A stretch of DNA of 64,000 nt from Psychroserpens sp. SPM9 (GCF_025153525.1 NZ_JANZNR010000004.1:62001-126000); one strand, 5' to 3'; positions 17,728 through 28,056 are shown, counted from the first letter of the stretch. The notes: generated by a model from the sequence alone, not told the origin. Program-made: numbers and translations.

Positions 17728-18324
17728 TTAGGCTTTAAGTTCGTTATGTATCATTTGATCAATTTGGTTCATGGTATCTTTGATATAAAACTCATCATCC
17801 ATCGTATAGGTCATAAATATAGCACCTTGAATCATCGTGTCTAAACGTTTGGCGTATTGCATGGCATTTATTTCGGTAGAAATTTCACCAGCTTCAATGC
17901 CATTTTCAATAATAGTAGCTAACTGATCTTGAATTTTCTCAATGACAATTTTTACATGCTCTAATAAGAGTACATTTTGATTATTGGCATCAACACCAAT
18001 ATTTAAAACAGGGCAACCCCCTAATTGTTTACTGTAATCATAATAGTTTCGGTAAAAATCAGAGATTAAAAAGAGTTTTTGAATGGGGGAGTCGCTCAAT
18101 TCTAAATGCTTAGAAATACGTTTTAATAAGGCTTTTACTGTAAATTTAAATGCAGCTATAGCAAGGGTTTCTTTGTTTTTAAAATTTCCATAGATTGCCC
18201 CTTTGGTTAAACCTGTGGCTTCAGTTAAGTCACTCATGCTTGTTGCAGCGTAACCATTTTTATTAAAAATAGGCGCCACAGTTTCAAGTATAAACTGTTT
18301 TGTGAGTTCTGCTTTTGTTTGCAT
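17728..18324 (-). CDS. TetR/AcrR family transcriptional regulator
   Basis: 198 residues from the ATG at 18324. An upstream in-frame extension exists, but this start puts the DNA-binding domain in its usual place. The N-terminal HTH reads FILETVAPIFNKNGYAATSMSDLTEATGLTKGAIYGNFKNKETLAI. The ligand domain contains GGCPVLNIGVD, with a cysteine at the place where several electrophile- or thiol-sensing TetR proteins have one. It probably represses the thioesterase gene and itself, since operator-like palindromes sit before both. The effector is unknown. Confidence 0.92.
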   Translation of the reverse strand: MQTKAELTKQFILETVAPIFNKNGYAATSMSDLTEATGLTKGAIYGNFKNKETLAIAAFKFTVKALLKRISKHLELSDSPIQKLFLISDFYRNYYDYSKQLGGCPVLNIGVDANNQNVLLLEHVKIVIEKIQDQLATIIENGIEAGEISTEINAMQYAKRLDTMIQGAIFMTYTMDDEFYIKDTMNQIDQMIHNELKA

Positions 18325-18343
18325 AAGATCAAATATACACAAA

Positions 18344-18361
18344 ATATACTGATTGGTATAT
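18344..18361. promoter_or_regulatory. Operator-like palindrome upstream of tetR
   Basis: ATATACTGATTGGTATAT, an imperfect dyad 20 nt upstream of the tetR start codon. Compared with the copy before the thioesterase gene it differs at only three of 18 positions. On the minus strand a Bacteroidota -7-like element TATATTTG (18337-18330) lies just downstream, which would place this site in the promoter spacer and fit autorepression. Confidence 0.55.
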
Positions 18362-18508
18362 TTTTGTTTTAAAAATTCAAACAAATTAATATTAGTATAG
18401 GCTTTAAAACGGAAAAGCAACGCGCATTTTATTTCTAAAACTTACGTTGCTTTTCAACTAACCAACCACTTAAAAGACTGTTATATAATCATTTTGTTAC
18501 AGGATGTT

Positions 18509-21118
18509 TTAAATTTCTTCGGAAACAAAACTCGCTTCATTTCTAAAAACCAGCTTGTCATCAAAGGCATCGAGTAGGATAATGCTATCTGTAGTGACTT
18601 TTCCAGATAAAATTTCTTTACTTAATTCATTCAATACTTCTTTCTGAATCACACGCTTAACAGGTCTTGCACCATATTCGGGATTAAAACCTTTATCGGC
18701 TAAATAGGCGATGGCTTCAGGTGTTGCGTCAAACGTAATGCCTTGTTTCGAAAGCATTTTTTGAACACCTTTTAATTGTAATCCAACAATATCTTTAATG
18801 TTGCCTTTTGTTAAAGGTGTGAACATAATGGTATCATCAATTCGGTTTAAAAATTCTGGTCTAACACTTTGTTTTAACAGAGCAAGTACATCTACCTTTG
18901 CAGCTTCGATTGCTGAGTCCACATCTTTGGTCGCTTCAAAACGCTCTTGAATAATATGACTACCAATATTAGAGGTCATAATAATAATCGTGTTTTTAAA
19001 ATCGGCCACACGTCCTTTATTATCTGTTAATCGCCCTTCATCTAAAACTTGCAATAAAGTATTAAATGTATCGGGATGTGCTTTTTCAATTTCATCCAAT
19101 AACACTACCGAATACGGCTTACGTCTCACAGCTTCAGTTAATTGTCCGCCCTCATCATAACCAACATATCCTGGAGGCGCTCCAACCAAACGACTCACAC
19201 TATGACTTTCTTGATATTCACTCATATCGATTCTGGTCATCGCATTCTCGTCATCAAAAAGGTATTCGGCAAGCGCTTTTGCTAATTCGGTTTTACCAAC
19301 ACCTGTGGTTCCTAAAAATAAGAAGGTGCCGACAGGTTTTTGCGGATTTTGTAATCCTGCTCTAGAGCGTCTTACCGCATCACTAACGGCTGTTATCGCT
19401 TCTTCCTGGCCCACAACGCGTTTGTGCAATTCGTCTTCTAATTTTAAAAGTTTGTCACGCTCGCTTTGTAGCATTTTAGTCACCGGAATGCCTGTCCACT
19501 TAGCCACCACTTCAGCAATGTCATCATAAGTAACTTCCTCTTTAATTAAGGAGTTTCCAGATTGATTTTCCATTAATTCATTCTGGTATTTTTCGAGAGC
19601 TTCTTGAGCTTCTTTAATTTTTCCGTAGCGAATTTCGGCCACTTTTCCGTAGTCACCTTCACGTTCGGCACGTTCGGCTTCTAACTTATAGTCTTCGATA
19701 TTTGATTTAGTCGTTTGAATATTATCGACCACTTCTTTTTCACTTTTCCATTTCGCATTAATCTCATTGCGTTCTTCTTTGAGATTAGCCAAATCTGAAC
19801 GTAAGGATTTTAATTTTGCTTCATCTTTCTCACGTTTTATGGCTTCGATTTCAATTTCAAGTTGCATGATTTTACGATCTAAAACATCTAACTCTTCAGG
19901 TTTTGAATTGATTTCCATACGTAATTTTGAAGCCGCTTCATCCATCAAGTCAATCGCTTTATCAGGTAGAAAACGGTTGGTGATATAACGTTCTGAGAGT
20001 TCTACAGCACCAATAATCGCTTCATCTTTGATACGTACTTTGTGATGTGTTTCATATTTTTCTTTGATACCACGAAGAATAGAAATCGCACTTTCGGTAT
20101 CTGGCTCGTCGACCATTACTTTTTGAAAACGACGTTCAAGCGCTTTATCTTTTTCGAAGTATTTTTGATACTCGTCTAGTGTTGTTGCACCAATAGCACG
20201 CAACTCGCCACGAGCTAAAGCAGGTTTTAGGATGTTTGCAGCATCCATAGCACCTTGTCCGCCACCAGCACCAACCAAGGTATGGATTTCATCAATAAAC
20301 AGAACGATGTCACCATCACTGGTTGTAACTTCTTTAATGACCGCTTTAAGACGTTCTTCAAACTCACCTTTAAATTTAGCACCAGCAATGAGTGCGCCCA
20401 TATCGAGTGCATAAATTTGCTTATCTATTAGGTTTTCGGGGATATCGCCATCAACAATACGATGCGCTAAACCTTCGGCAATAGCTGTTTTACCAGTTCC
20501 TGGTTCACCAACTAAAATAGGATTGTTCTTGGTACGACGTGATAAAATTTGAAGAATTCGTCTAATTTCCTCATCACGACCAATCACAGGATCTAATTTG
20601 CCATCTTTTGCCAATTGGTTTAGGTTTTTGGCATATTTGTTTAACGAATTATAAGTGTCTTCCTGACTTTGAGACGTGACTCTATCACCTTTACGGAGTT
20701 CTTCAATAGCTGTATTTAAGCCTTTTTCAGTAACACCTTGGTCTTTTAGCATTTGAGCAATCTTACTATTCGATTTAAAAATGGCTAATATTAAGTGTTC
20801 TATGGAAACGAAATCATCATTCATTTTTTTAGCAATAATTGATGCTTCGTTTAGGGCTTTGCTTGCGTCTCTAGAAATGCTTAATTCGCCTCCAGATACT
20901 TTTGCAAAACTTTCTAACTGCTTGTCTAGAGCTAATTTTAAGACGTCGATATTGACGTTTAATTTTTTAAGAATAAACGGTAATACGTTTTCATCAACTT
21001 CAAAAATCGCTTTAATGATATGTTCATTTTCGATTTGCTGATGCCCTAAGCTTTGAGCAAGTTGTTGTGCTTGCTGAATCGCTTCTTGAGATTTTATGGT
21101 ATAATTATTAAAATTCAT
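18509..21118 (-). CDS. clpB: ATP-dependent disaggregase ClpB
   Basis: 869 residues, full length for ClpB. The order is an N-terminal double Clp-N repeat ([11 protein letters not shown]-like start, about residues 1-145), AAA+ domain 1 with Walker [10 protein letters not shown], a long M-domain coiled coil (about residues 405-525, [16 protein letters not shown]), and AAA+ domain 2 with Walker [10 protein letters not shown] and Walker [11 protein letters not shown]. The presence of the M-domain separates it from ClpA and ClpC. It works with DnaK to dissolve protein aggregates after heat stress. It is transcribed divergently from ytxJ; the intergenic region has no HrcA-type CIRCE element I can see. 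Confidence 0.97.
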   Translation of the reverse strand: MNFNNYTIKSQEAIQQAQQLAQSLGHQQIENEHIIKAIFEVDENVLPFILKKLNVNIDVLKLALDKQLESFAKVSGGELSISRDASKALNEASIIAKKMNDDFVSIEHLILAIFKSNSKIAQMLKDQGVTEKGLNTAIEELRKGDRVTSQSQEDTYNSLNKYAKNLNQLAKDGKLDPVIGRDEEIRRILQILSRRTKNNPILVGEPGTGKTAIAEGLAHRIVDGDIPENLIDKQIYALDMGALIAGAKFKGEFEERLKAVIKEVTTSDGDIVLFIDEIHTLVGAGGGQGAMDAANILKPALARGELRAIGATTLDEYQKYFEKDKALERRFQKVMVDEPDTESAISILRGIKEKYETHHKVRIKDEAIIGAVELSERYITNRFLPDKAIDLMDEAASKLRMEINSKPEELDVLDRKIMQLEIEIEAIKREKDEAKLKSLRSDLANLKEERNEINAKWKSEKEVVDNIQTTKSNIEDYKLEAERAEREGDYGKVAEIRYGKIKEAQEALEKYQNELMENQSGNSLIKEEVTYDDIAEVVAKWTGIPVTKMLQSERDKLLKLEDELHKRVVGQEEAITAVSDAVRRSRAGLQNPQKPVGTFLFLGTTGVGKTELAKALAEYLFDDENAMTRIDMSEYQESHSVSRLVGAPPGYVGYDEGGQLTEAVRRKPYSVVLLDEIEKAHPDTFNTLLQVLDEGRLTDNKGRVADFKNTIIIMTSNIGSHIIQERFEATKDVDSAIEAAKVDVLALLKQSVRPEFLNRIDDTIMFTPLTKGNIKDIVGLQLKGVQKMLSKQGITFDATPEAIAYLADKGFNPEYGARPVKRVIQKEVLNELSKEILSGKVTTDSIILLDAFDDKLVFRNEASFVSEEI

Positions 21119-21143
21119 AGTTATTTATAGTATTTTTAAGTGT

Positions 21144-21202
21144 GTCATTCTGAATAACAGAAAGAATCTCATTTTAGATGCTTCGCTGATGCTCAGAAAG
21201 AC
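21144..21202. repeat. Degenerate dispersed palindromic element
   Basis: The region is bounded by imperfect inverted ends, GTCATTCTGA (21144-21153) and TCAGAAAGAC (21193-21202), which pair with one mismatch. Inside are GAATCTC and GATGCTTCGC, which resemble the core of short palindromic repeats scattered through Flavobacteriaceae genomes. It occupies the clpB-ytxJ intergenic region, close to the clpB start. No second copy was seen in the window. Confidence 0.5.
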
Positions 21203-21397
21203 AACTTTGTTTATTAGTATTTTACGATAGCATTAAGTCAATAACCTTACCAATTGCAAAACACTAAATTTAAACGACAAAATGACCGATTTAGTGTGTA
21301 ATAACGTGACTTTTAGTCAGTTTGTAAGATTAGAAATAAGGTACGACTTATTGTAAAGAAATACATTTCATTTTAAATAAAATACACAAAATTAACT

Positions 21398-21781
21398 ATG
21401 GGATTTTTAAAAAATATATTCGGAACATCTGAACCAAAAGAAGAAAAGGTCTTGCCTTGGCAAGCTTTAACGGAAGTATCTCAATTAAGTGTAATAGAGC
21501 AGCGATCCAATACTAAAACACAAGTCATTTTTAAACATTCAACGCGTTGTGGCATTAGTAGTATGGTGATGAAGCAATTTGTAAGTAGTTTTGATTTAGA
21601 TGCAGCTATGGATTTATATTATTTAGACTTATTGAGTTATCGTGAAGTGTCGAATGAAGTGGGTTATAAGTTTCAAGTGCTACATCAATCACCACAGTTA
21701 TTAGTCATCAAAAATGGTGTTGCTGTTGCACATGCATCTCATGGAGCCATAAATGAGTTAGATCTGGAGCAGTTTGTTTAA
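21398..21781 (+). CDS. ytxJ: YtxJ family bacilliredoxin-like protein
   Basis: 127 residues, a single thioredoxin-like domain. The active-site region reads IFKHSTRCGISSMVMKQF, giving a single redox cysteine in a TRCGISS motif, the YtxJ pattern. SPQLLVIKNGVAVAHASHGAI follows near the C-terminus. Homologues act as bacilliredoxins that remove bacillithiol from protein cysteines. The gene has its own divergent promoter region and a strong terminator downstream. Confidence 0.88.
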   Translation: MGFLKNIFGTSEPKEEKVLPWQALTEVSQLSVIEQRSNTKTQVIFKHSTRCGISSMVMKQFVSSFDLDAAMDLYYLDLLSYREVSNEVGYKFQVLHQSPQLLVIKNGVAVAHASHGAINELDLEQFV

Positions 21782-21805
21782 GTTATTTCGGATTTAGTGA
21801 CATAC

Positions 21806-21840
21806 AAAAACGCCCAAAGTGATTTGCTTTGGGCGTTTTT
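21806..21840. terminator. Bidirectional terminator between ytxJ and the Calx-beta protein gene
   Basis: A perfect 14-bp stem (21806-21819 with 21827-21840) around a 7-nt loop, GC-rich at the centre and flanked by A/T runs on both sides, so it can serve both converging genes. Confidence 0.92.
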
Positions 21841-21859
21841 ATGGTTTGTATGTTACGAT

Positions 21860-24800
21860 TTATTCTTTTATAATTTTAATTGTTTTTTTGTTTCCATTAC
21901 TGGATAAAGTGACAAAATAGATGCCGCTGGTTAGTGGTGTTACATCTATTTCGGCTGTTGAAGCTTCAATAACTTTTAGCATAACTTCTTTTCCAAGAAC
22001 TGAAGTGATTCTAACCGAATCAATGGCTGTATTATTTTCTATATATAATTGGTCATTCGCTGGAATTGGATACACTTTCAAACTTTCAAACGAAACCTCA
22101 GTTACACTTAAATTATCTTCAACAAATTCTGTCAGCCAAGTATTGGTTACAATTGCCGGGTTGAAATCAAAATATATGTCCGCAGTATTAGGAATGATAT
22201 CACCGATGGCATAATCAGGAAAAGGCTTAATCTTAAAGGTTAAATAGCCATGACCAACTGTTGAATCATCAGCTTCGGAAGGCGGTAAATTAATTCCGAA
22301 GAAATTCCACTCTAAAGATTTACCAACACGTTCTAACGTGTAGTCGTGACTTGCACCTATCATTTTTAAAGTAGACTCGTCAAGTTGTTCATCTAGGAGA
22401 TCTTCAATTCTAATATTGATAGCATTAGCAGTTCCTGTATTCTCAAAACGAATGGTGTAAGTAAGGTAATCATTAGTTGTAAATTCTGAATGTACTATCT
22501 CAGGGCCATGACGTTCAGTAATATCATTAGGATCATAAGAGCCAACAATGGTTTGTGTTAAGCTTGAGGTATTGTTTAATGGCAAAATATCTCCAGAAAG
22601 TAATTCGATATCTACAGAATTGGTCACAAGCTGCCCCAAACTAACGGTTGGCAATGTCGGAACACTCATTAGGACTCTAAGTGTTCGCGTTTCATACGGT
22701 TCTAAATTCGAAAAGGTATACGAAAATCCATCAGCTGTAGTAACAAAATTTACAGGATTAAGGGTGTACCAGTTTTGAGAGGTATCATAAACATTAATTA
22801 AGTTTAAGGCCTCATCTATTGTGAAATTAATAGTTCCGGAAGGTACCGTAAGATTAGAGTTATTGGTAAACGTCATATAATTTGAATAATTGAATCCAGG
22901 AACAGCAGCATTTAAATTAGAGGAAAGGTTGACAGATAAATCATCATAAGGCGTGACTGTAATTGGAAAATTATAGGTTGTAATACCTGAACCTACAGGA
23001 ACTGTTACATTGGTATAACTTGTTGTGGTATTATTTCCGGCATAATCGCTATCTACTGTATAGTTTAAATTGTAAGTTGTATTGGGATTAGATTCATATA
23101 AATAATGCGGTGACACATAAAGGTTATGAATGACACCATCATTGTTCACTTCATAATTAAAATGTCCTAAAGGAAAATTGATTTCTCCAGAATCTTGAAT
23201 CCCATTACTATTGGTATCAACAAAGGCTTTAAGTTCGATACCGTCAGATTGTGGTAACTGAAAATTTTGATTTGGATTATAGAGGTTATCCCAAACTTCT
23301 TGATTATAATAAGCCCCGTAAAAGTTTATCCCTTCCTGATCACCACCATAATACCCAAAATTTATATCGTCTTGTGTAATAATGTGAGTTGCGGTAAATG
23401 TTGTCGTATCTGTTTGTCCAGGCGCTAAGCTCGCTAATGGTCCACCAACAATATCCAAATCGGGAAAAGATACATCGGCATCAATATTAGTTATATCTGC
23501 ATTACCGTTATTGGTTACAGTGAACAAATATTCGATGGTATCACCAACACTGGTAAATCCGTCACCATTAAAATCAACATAGGTGACAGTAGAACTTACT
23601 TCTAAAGGCGATTCGACTCTTATCAAAAGAGATGCAATATCGCAATTTGTTGGGTTGGCAGCATCACATATTTCATAATTAAGATAATGGTTACCAAACG
23701 GAGCATTAGCAGGTATGGTGAGCAGACCTGTTGAACTCAATGTGACACCAATAGTATTGCTTCCAACTAAGGATACATTCAAATTAGAGGCCACTACAGG
23801 TAAGCCTTCGAAGGTGTCATTGTCTAACACTTGAAATGTGGTTCCAACTTCTAAGATAGAAGTGATTCGGTCTTGCTGCGCATTTAAGGCATAATTATCT
23901 AATATAAAGGCTTCTTCAGTAACACTAGAATTGTAGGTGTTTCCTGAGCTGACTTCTGCTGTAATAAAGAGGTTTTCATCATCTTCATCTAATTGATCTA
24001 AGATGGTTGGATAATTCAAATCATCCTGATAATTAAATAGTTGTCCTGCAGGAATAATTGTTGTTAAAGTTGAACTTGTCAAATCTGAAGCATCGGCAGT
24101 ACCAAAAGATGTTGTGATGTTAATAGCTGTATCTACCGGACTTGGTTCTGATAGCAGGACTCTGAATTTAAGCGGATAACCTTCTTCAACCGCAATACTA
24201 TCTCCATAATTTTGTGAGTTCTCATAATCATAAACGGCTCTAAGACGTAGATTGGGTAGACCGTCATCATCAAGGATATCAAAAGCACCTGTTTCTAAAG
24301 TGTTAGTTGTATTTCCCGAAAGGATCGTAACCGTATAATTAACAGATTCGTCGGCCTCATCTAAAGTATCTTCAAGCGTAGGGATTTGAAAATTAACACC
24401 ATAGTTTCCAGGTAAAATGGTTTTAGTTTGATTGACACTAGTGTAATCAGTAAGGTCTGCAGTGCCATTTGAAGTGCTGAGTTGTACAATAATATCGCTA
24501 CTAAAAGCTCTGTTTAAATTAACACTAACATAAGCCGTGTTACCTTCATGCATGTCGCTACTGTAAACTGTCATTGAAGGCGTTACATCATTATCAATAA
24601 TAGTGACTGTAATGGGGATTGTAGTATTCGTCGTATTTCCAGAAGTCACAGTTGCCGTTATGGTATAGGTTTCGTCGGTTTCAACCAGCACATCGTCAAT
24701 GGTACTTATTAGGAATTGAGAATAACGTTCGCCAGCTAAAAAAGTCACCGAAGTATTGGTTTCATTATAATCTGATGTGTCAGCTGTTCCAGAAGATGTT

Positions 24801-25309
24801 GTAAAATCTATAGTGACATCGGAGTTAAAATAATTACTTAGATTCACATTGTAATTATAAGATTGTCCTTCAGTTAAATAGGGGTTGGTTGTAATGTAAA
24901 CTGTTGGCGTTGCATCGTTATCAAAGAGGTGAATCTGACTGTTGATTTCTGAATTTTCAGTATTATTACTTGTAACTGTAGCTTCTATATAAAAGATTTC
25001 ATTGTCTTCAATAGTGGCGTCATTAGCTGTGGAAATGCTCAGTGAATTACTACTTAATTGTCCTGCCGGAATCGTAACGGTTGTACTAATAGGCGTATAA
25101 TCTGAAGTATCTGCCGAACCATCAATAGTAACCACATCAACAACAACATCTGTAGGAGACGCACTAAACAAATTTACAGAGAAGGTGTAGGTGTTTCCCT
25201 CAATAACCGAATAATTTAAACCGCCGTTAGTGAGATACACTATGGGGTCTTGAGAAAAGCAAAATGTAGAATAGAAAGCAATCACTAAAAGAAGCACTAT
25301 TTTTTTCAT
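21860..25309 (-). CDS. Large secreted Calx-beta repeat protein with T9SS sorting tail
   Basis: 1149 residues with a signal peptide ending near TFCFSQ. From about residue 25 to 470 there are four Calx-beta-like repeats of about 105-110 residues, each with a GTADTSDY-type acidic strand, a TIPAGQ or similar turn, and an E(D/E)NE or ETDE acidic end, suggesting calcium binding. Middle regions resemble DUF11-type conserved-repeat domains (VTNNGNADITNIDADVSF). The C-terminal third has a DUF7619-like segment starting SYDPNDITERHGPEI, followed by a T9SS type A sorting domain (LKVYPIPANDQLYI, LTSGIYFVTLSS). It is probably a surface adhesin or matrix protein. The coding strand is minus and the gene is monocistronic. 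Confidence 0.85.
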   Translation of the reverse strand: MKKIVLLLVIAFYSTFCFSQDPIVYLTNGGLNYSVIEGNTYTFSVNLFSASPTDVVVDVVTIDGSADTSDYTPISTTVTIPAGQLSSNSLSISTANDATIEDNEIFYIEATVTSNNTENSEINSQIHLFDNDATPTVYITTNPYLTEGQSYNYNVNLSNYFNSDVTIDFTTSSGTADTSDYNETNTSVTFLAGERYSQFLISTIDDVLVETDETYTITATVTSGNTTNTTIPITVTIIDNDVTPSMTVYSSDMHEGNTAYVSVNLNRAFSSDIIVQLSTSNGTADLTDYTSVNQTKTILPGNYGVNFQIPTLEDTLDEADESVNYTVTILSGNTTNTLETGAFDILDDDGLPNLRLRAVYDYENSQNYGDSIAVEEGYPLKFRVLLSEPSPVDTAINITTSFGTADASDLTSSTLTTIIPAGQLFNYQDDLNYPTILDQLDEDDENLFITAEVSSGNTYNSSVTEEAFILDNYALNAQQDRITSILEVGTTFQVLDNDTFEGLPVVASNLNVSLVGSNTIGVTLSSTGLLTIPANAPFGNHYLNYEICDAANPTNCDIASLLIRVESPLEVSSTVTYVDFNGDGFTSVGDTIEYLFTVTNNGNADITNIDADVSFPDLDIVGGPLASLAPGQTDTTTFTATHIITQDDINFGYYGGDQEGINFYGAYYNQEVWDNLYNPNQNFQLPQSDGIELKAFVDTNSNGIQDSGEINFPLGHFNYEVNNDGVIHNLYVSPHYLYESNPNTTYNLNYTVDSDYAGNNTTTSYTNVTVPVGSGITTYNFPITVTPYDDLSVNLSSNLNAAVPGFNYSNYMTFTNNSNLTVPSGTINFTIDEALNLINVYDTSQNWYTLNPVNFVTTADGFSYTFSNLEPYETRTLRVLMSVPTLPTVSLGQLVTNSVDIELLSGDILPLNNTSSLTQTIVGSYDPNDITERHGPEIVHSEFTTNDYLTYTIRFENTGTANAINIRIEDLLDEQLDESTLKMIGASHDYTLERVGKSLEWNFFGINLPPSEADDSTVGHGYLTFKIKPFPDYAIGDIIPNTADIYFDFNPAIVTNTWLTEFVEDNLSVTEVSFESLKVYPIPANDQLYIENNTAIDSVRITSVLGKEVMLKVIEASTAEIDVTPLTSGIYFVTLSSNGNKKTIKIIKE

Positions 25310-25403
25310 GGCTGATGTGTTAGAGTTTTTAAGTAGATGAACTTTCTTACAAATGGTTGCGTGAAAAAAGATTCTATTTTTAATATTGCTTTAATATTAA
25401 GAC

Positions 25404-25441
25404 AAAAAAACTCCCAAAGCATCACACTTTTGGGAGTTTTT
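25404..25441 (-). terminator. Terminator of the 394-residue lipoprotein gene
   Basis: A 13-bp stem (25406-25418 with 25429-25441) with core CTCCCAAA and a 10-nt loop. On the minus strand it ends in seven T (25404-25410), 22 nt past the lipoprotein stop codon. Confidence 0.9.
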
Positions 25442-25462
25442 ATTTTTGAAATATATAGATGA

Positions 25463-26647
25463 TTAACTTCGTCTCATTCGATACGAGTTAATGATGTTTT
25501 TTAGTTTCAATTTTAGGTCTTCACCTGTATCGTAAACCATTTGAGCATCGGTAGGAAAGAGGATACGCCTATTTCTAGTTAAATTATACTCTTGGTTGTT
25601 TAAAGCTCTTTGGTCGCCTCTAACTGTCGCATAGAAATGTTCAAATACAAATTCACTATCTATTGGAAAGGCATCTAAAATTTGATTCGTTCTTAAATCG
25701 GTATATACAACATCAGCAATAACCTGAGTAGATTTAAACTGATTCACTTCAAAATAGCGTGCTCTTACATTGACAATTTTGTCTACCTTGATTTTATTTC
25801 CTAAGCTATCAATCATCACATTTCCATCGGCGTCTTTCTGGTATTCCCAACCATCAACAATATTTTTTTGCTTTAATTCTTGTTTGGTATTAACCTGCTC
25901 TGGCGAAATATTAATACGCTTTAACTGCAGTTGCATGGCAAAGTCGTAATTAATTTCGGCATTAGGATTGGCGTGATAAACCGTCCAAAACTGATTTAAA
26001 CCATAGGTGTCAAAATTGAGTAAATCGGCTTCCAGTTGCTGCGGAATGATTTGACGGGTTTGATTTTCGATAGATACCATCACATAATCGGTTCCTTTTT
26101 GGTGCGCCTCATCTATCAGACTTCGAGTCTCTTCAAAGTTTGGATTGATACTTTCTATATAACTGAAAATGTTATAAGCTTCTCTGGCCTTGTATTTATC
26201 TTCAGCATCTAACAAAGCGATCCCTTGATCAATAAGATAATCAGACGTTTTATATCTGTAGTCGACGATTTCTGAAGTATAATCGTTGAATTTTAAATCT
26301 AAAGTCTTCCCATCAATTTGTAATGGCAACACACGCTTAATAGCATTTTGTCTAGCCTCTAAATCTAAATAGATCTCGTAAATGGTTTTATACTGCTCAG
26401 GATTTCCATCCTTTTTTAAATGCGCAACATCTTGCAGGTCTTCCTCTAAAACTTTGTAATACGCATCTTCAAGCATCACAATATAGTCTTGTTTACGTTT
26501 TTTGTCTTTGTTGTTTTCGAGTTTTCGTAACGCGTCATTAATCGCTTGGTCATAATTACCATGACTGATTGCTTTTTCAATTTGTTTTCTTCCGCTACAT
26601 GATGTTAGTACCAGAAGAAGTACTGTTGTGAGTAGTAATTGCTTCAT
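25463..26647 (-). CDS. Lipoprotein with TPR-like helical N-terminal half
   Basis: 394 residues. A lipoprotein signal peptide ends at the cysteine of LLLVLTSCSGRK. Residues of about 25-190 are helical and TPR-like (AISHGNYDQAINDALRKLENNKDKKRKQDY, ALLDAEDKYKAREAYNIFSYIESINPNFEETR). The remainder is mixed and includes VNVRARYFEVNQFKSTQVIADVVYTDLRTNQIL. The pattern resembles conserved Bacteroidota lipoproteins of unknown function. It has its own terminator. Confidence 0.78.
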   Translation of the reverse strand: MKQLLLTTVLLLVLTSCSGRKQIEKAISHGNYDQAINDALRKLENNKDKKRKQDYIVMLEDAYYKVLEEDLQDVAHLKKDGNPEQYKTIYEIYLDLEARQNAIKRVLPLQIDGKTLDLKFNDYTSEIVDYRYKTSDYLIDQGIALLDAEDKYKAREAYNIFSYIESINPNFEETRSLIDEAHQKGTDYVMVSIENQTRQIIPQQLEADLLNFDTYGLNQFWTVYHANPNAEINYDFAMQLQLKRINISPEQVNTKQELKQKNIVDGWEYQKDADGNVMIDSLGNKIKVDKIVNVRARYFEVNQFKSTQVIADVVYTDLRTNQILDAFPIDSEFVFEHFYATVRGDQRALNNQEYNLTRNRRILFPTDAQMVYDTGEDLKLKLKNIINSYRMRRS

Positions 26648-26703
26648 AATTCTGGATTTTAATGATTATTTTGATTATAGAATCCAAATATGATGCCAAA
26701 CAA

Positions 26704-26744
26704 AAAACTCGAAGTAGAATGTGTGTTATCTAACTTCGAGTTTT
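26704..26744 (-). terminator. Terminator of fahA
   Basis: A 12-bp stem AAAACTCGAAGT / ACTTCGAGTTTT (26704-26715 and 26733-26744) with a 17-nt loop, lying 20 nt beyond the fahA stop codon. Its A/T-rich flanks suit termination in either direction. Confidence 0.85.
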
Positions 26745-26763
26745 GCTTTTAAAATCTTGTGAT

Positions 26764-28056
26764 TTATTTCTTTTTCTTCGGATTAAAAACCGGTAATAAT
26801 TGTGTTTTAACAGAGCCAAAACCAATACGTGTTCCATCTTTTTCACAATAACCTCTCATGATAACAGTATCATAATCATTGATGAACTTACGCTCGGTAC
26901 CATCGTTCATTTTAAGAGGTTTTGTACCTTTCCAAGATAATTCTAACATAGAGCCATACGAATCTTCTGTTGGACCAGAAATAGTACCACTTCCCATCAT
27001 GTCTCCAGAATTCACAGGGCAACCATTAACGGTATGATGTGCTAATTGTTGAACCATGTTCCAGTACATATACTTAAAGTTGGATTTACAAACGGTGGTT
27101 TCTTTAGCGCCTTTTGGCTGGATGCCAACTTCTAAATTGATATCAAAACTCTTTTTTCCTTTGGTTTGAAGGTATTCAAGTGGTTTAGGATCTTGTTTCG
27201 GACTTTCTACTCTAAACGGTTCAAGCGCATCAAGCGTGACAATCCATGGCGACATTGATGACGCGAAGTTTTTTCCTAAAAATGGACCAAGTGGGACATA
27301 TTCCCATTTTTGAATATCACGAGCAGACCAATCATTAAACAATACCAATCCGAAGATATACTCTTCAGCTTCAGCGATAGGAATTGGTTCTCCCAAATCG
27401 TTAGCATCTGTTGTAATAAAAGCCATTTCTAATTCAAAATCCACTAGTTTTGAAGGTCCAAACACAGGTGTTTTTGCACCTTCTGGCATGGTTTGTCCTT
27501 GTGGACGATGTATAGGAATTCCAGACGGAATAATTGAAGAACTTCGTCCATGATACCCAACAGGCATGTGAACCCAATTAGGTAGCAAGGCATTATCAGG
27601 ATCTCTAAACATCGTACCAACATTAGTGGCATGTTCCTTACTGGCATAAAAATCGGTATAATCACCAACCTGAATTGGCAATTGCATTTCAATTTCATCC
27701 AAACGGAATAAAACGATTTCTTTATGCGGATTATTATTTTTTAAAGTGTCATTTTCGGCATCAAAAATTTGAGCAATACGATTACGAACCAAACGCCATG
27801 TTTTTCTTCCATCTGCAATAAAATCATTTAAAGTATCCTGAAGAAAAATATCATCGGTTAACGGAATGCCATCAAAGTAGCCTAATTGATGCAAAGCGCC
27901 AAGATCGATTGCTGTATCTCCAATTCGTGTTCCAATTGTGATAATATCATCACGCGTTAGGAATACACCAAAAGGAATGTTTTGAATCGGGAAGTCTGAG
28001 TTTTTTCCAACATGTAACCATGAAGAACGATCAGGATTATTTGCAGATAATGGCAT
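26764..28056 (-). CDS. fahA: Fumarylacetoacetase
   Basis: 430 residues, the length expected for the long bacterial and eukaryotic FAH type. The N-terminal SH3-like domain (SSWLHVGKNSDFPIQNIPFGVF) is followed by the catalytic fold: DFYASKEHATNVGTMFRD, YHGRSSSIIPSG, PVFGPSKLVDFELEMAF, NDWSARDIQKWEYVPLGPFLGKNFASSMSPWIV, and GDMMGSGTISGP. It hydrolyses fumarylacetoacetate to fumarate and acetoacetate, the last step of tyrosine degradation. No other tyrosine-degradation gene lies next to it. Confidence 0.96.
   Translation of the reverse strand: MPLSANNPDRSSWLHVGKNSDFPIQNIPFGVFLTRDDIITIGTRIGDTAIDLGALHQLGYFDGIPLTDDIFLQDTLNDFIADGRKTWRLVRNRIAQIFDAENDTLKNNNPHKEIVLFRLDEIEMQLPIQVGDYTDFYASKEHATNVGTMFRDPDNALLPNWVHMPVGYHGRSSSIIPSGIPIHRPQGQTMPEGAKTPVFGPSKLVDFELEMAFITTDANDLGEPIPIAEAEEYIFGLVLFNDWSARDIQKWEYVPLGPFLGKNFASSMSPWIVTLDALEPFRVESPKQDPKPLEYLQTKGKKSFDINLEVGIQPKGAKETTVCKSNFKYMYWNMVQQLAHHTVNGCPVNSGDMMGSGTISGPTEDSYGSMLELSWKGTKPLKMNDGTERKFINDYDTVIMRGYCEKDGTRIGFGSVKTQLLPVFNPKKKK

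Noticed and set aside
19066-19365. Plus-strand 99-residue open frame within clpB
   Set aside because: It is antisense to the highly conserved second AAA+ domain of clpB and has no own features.
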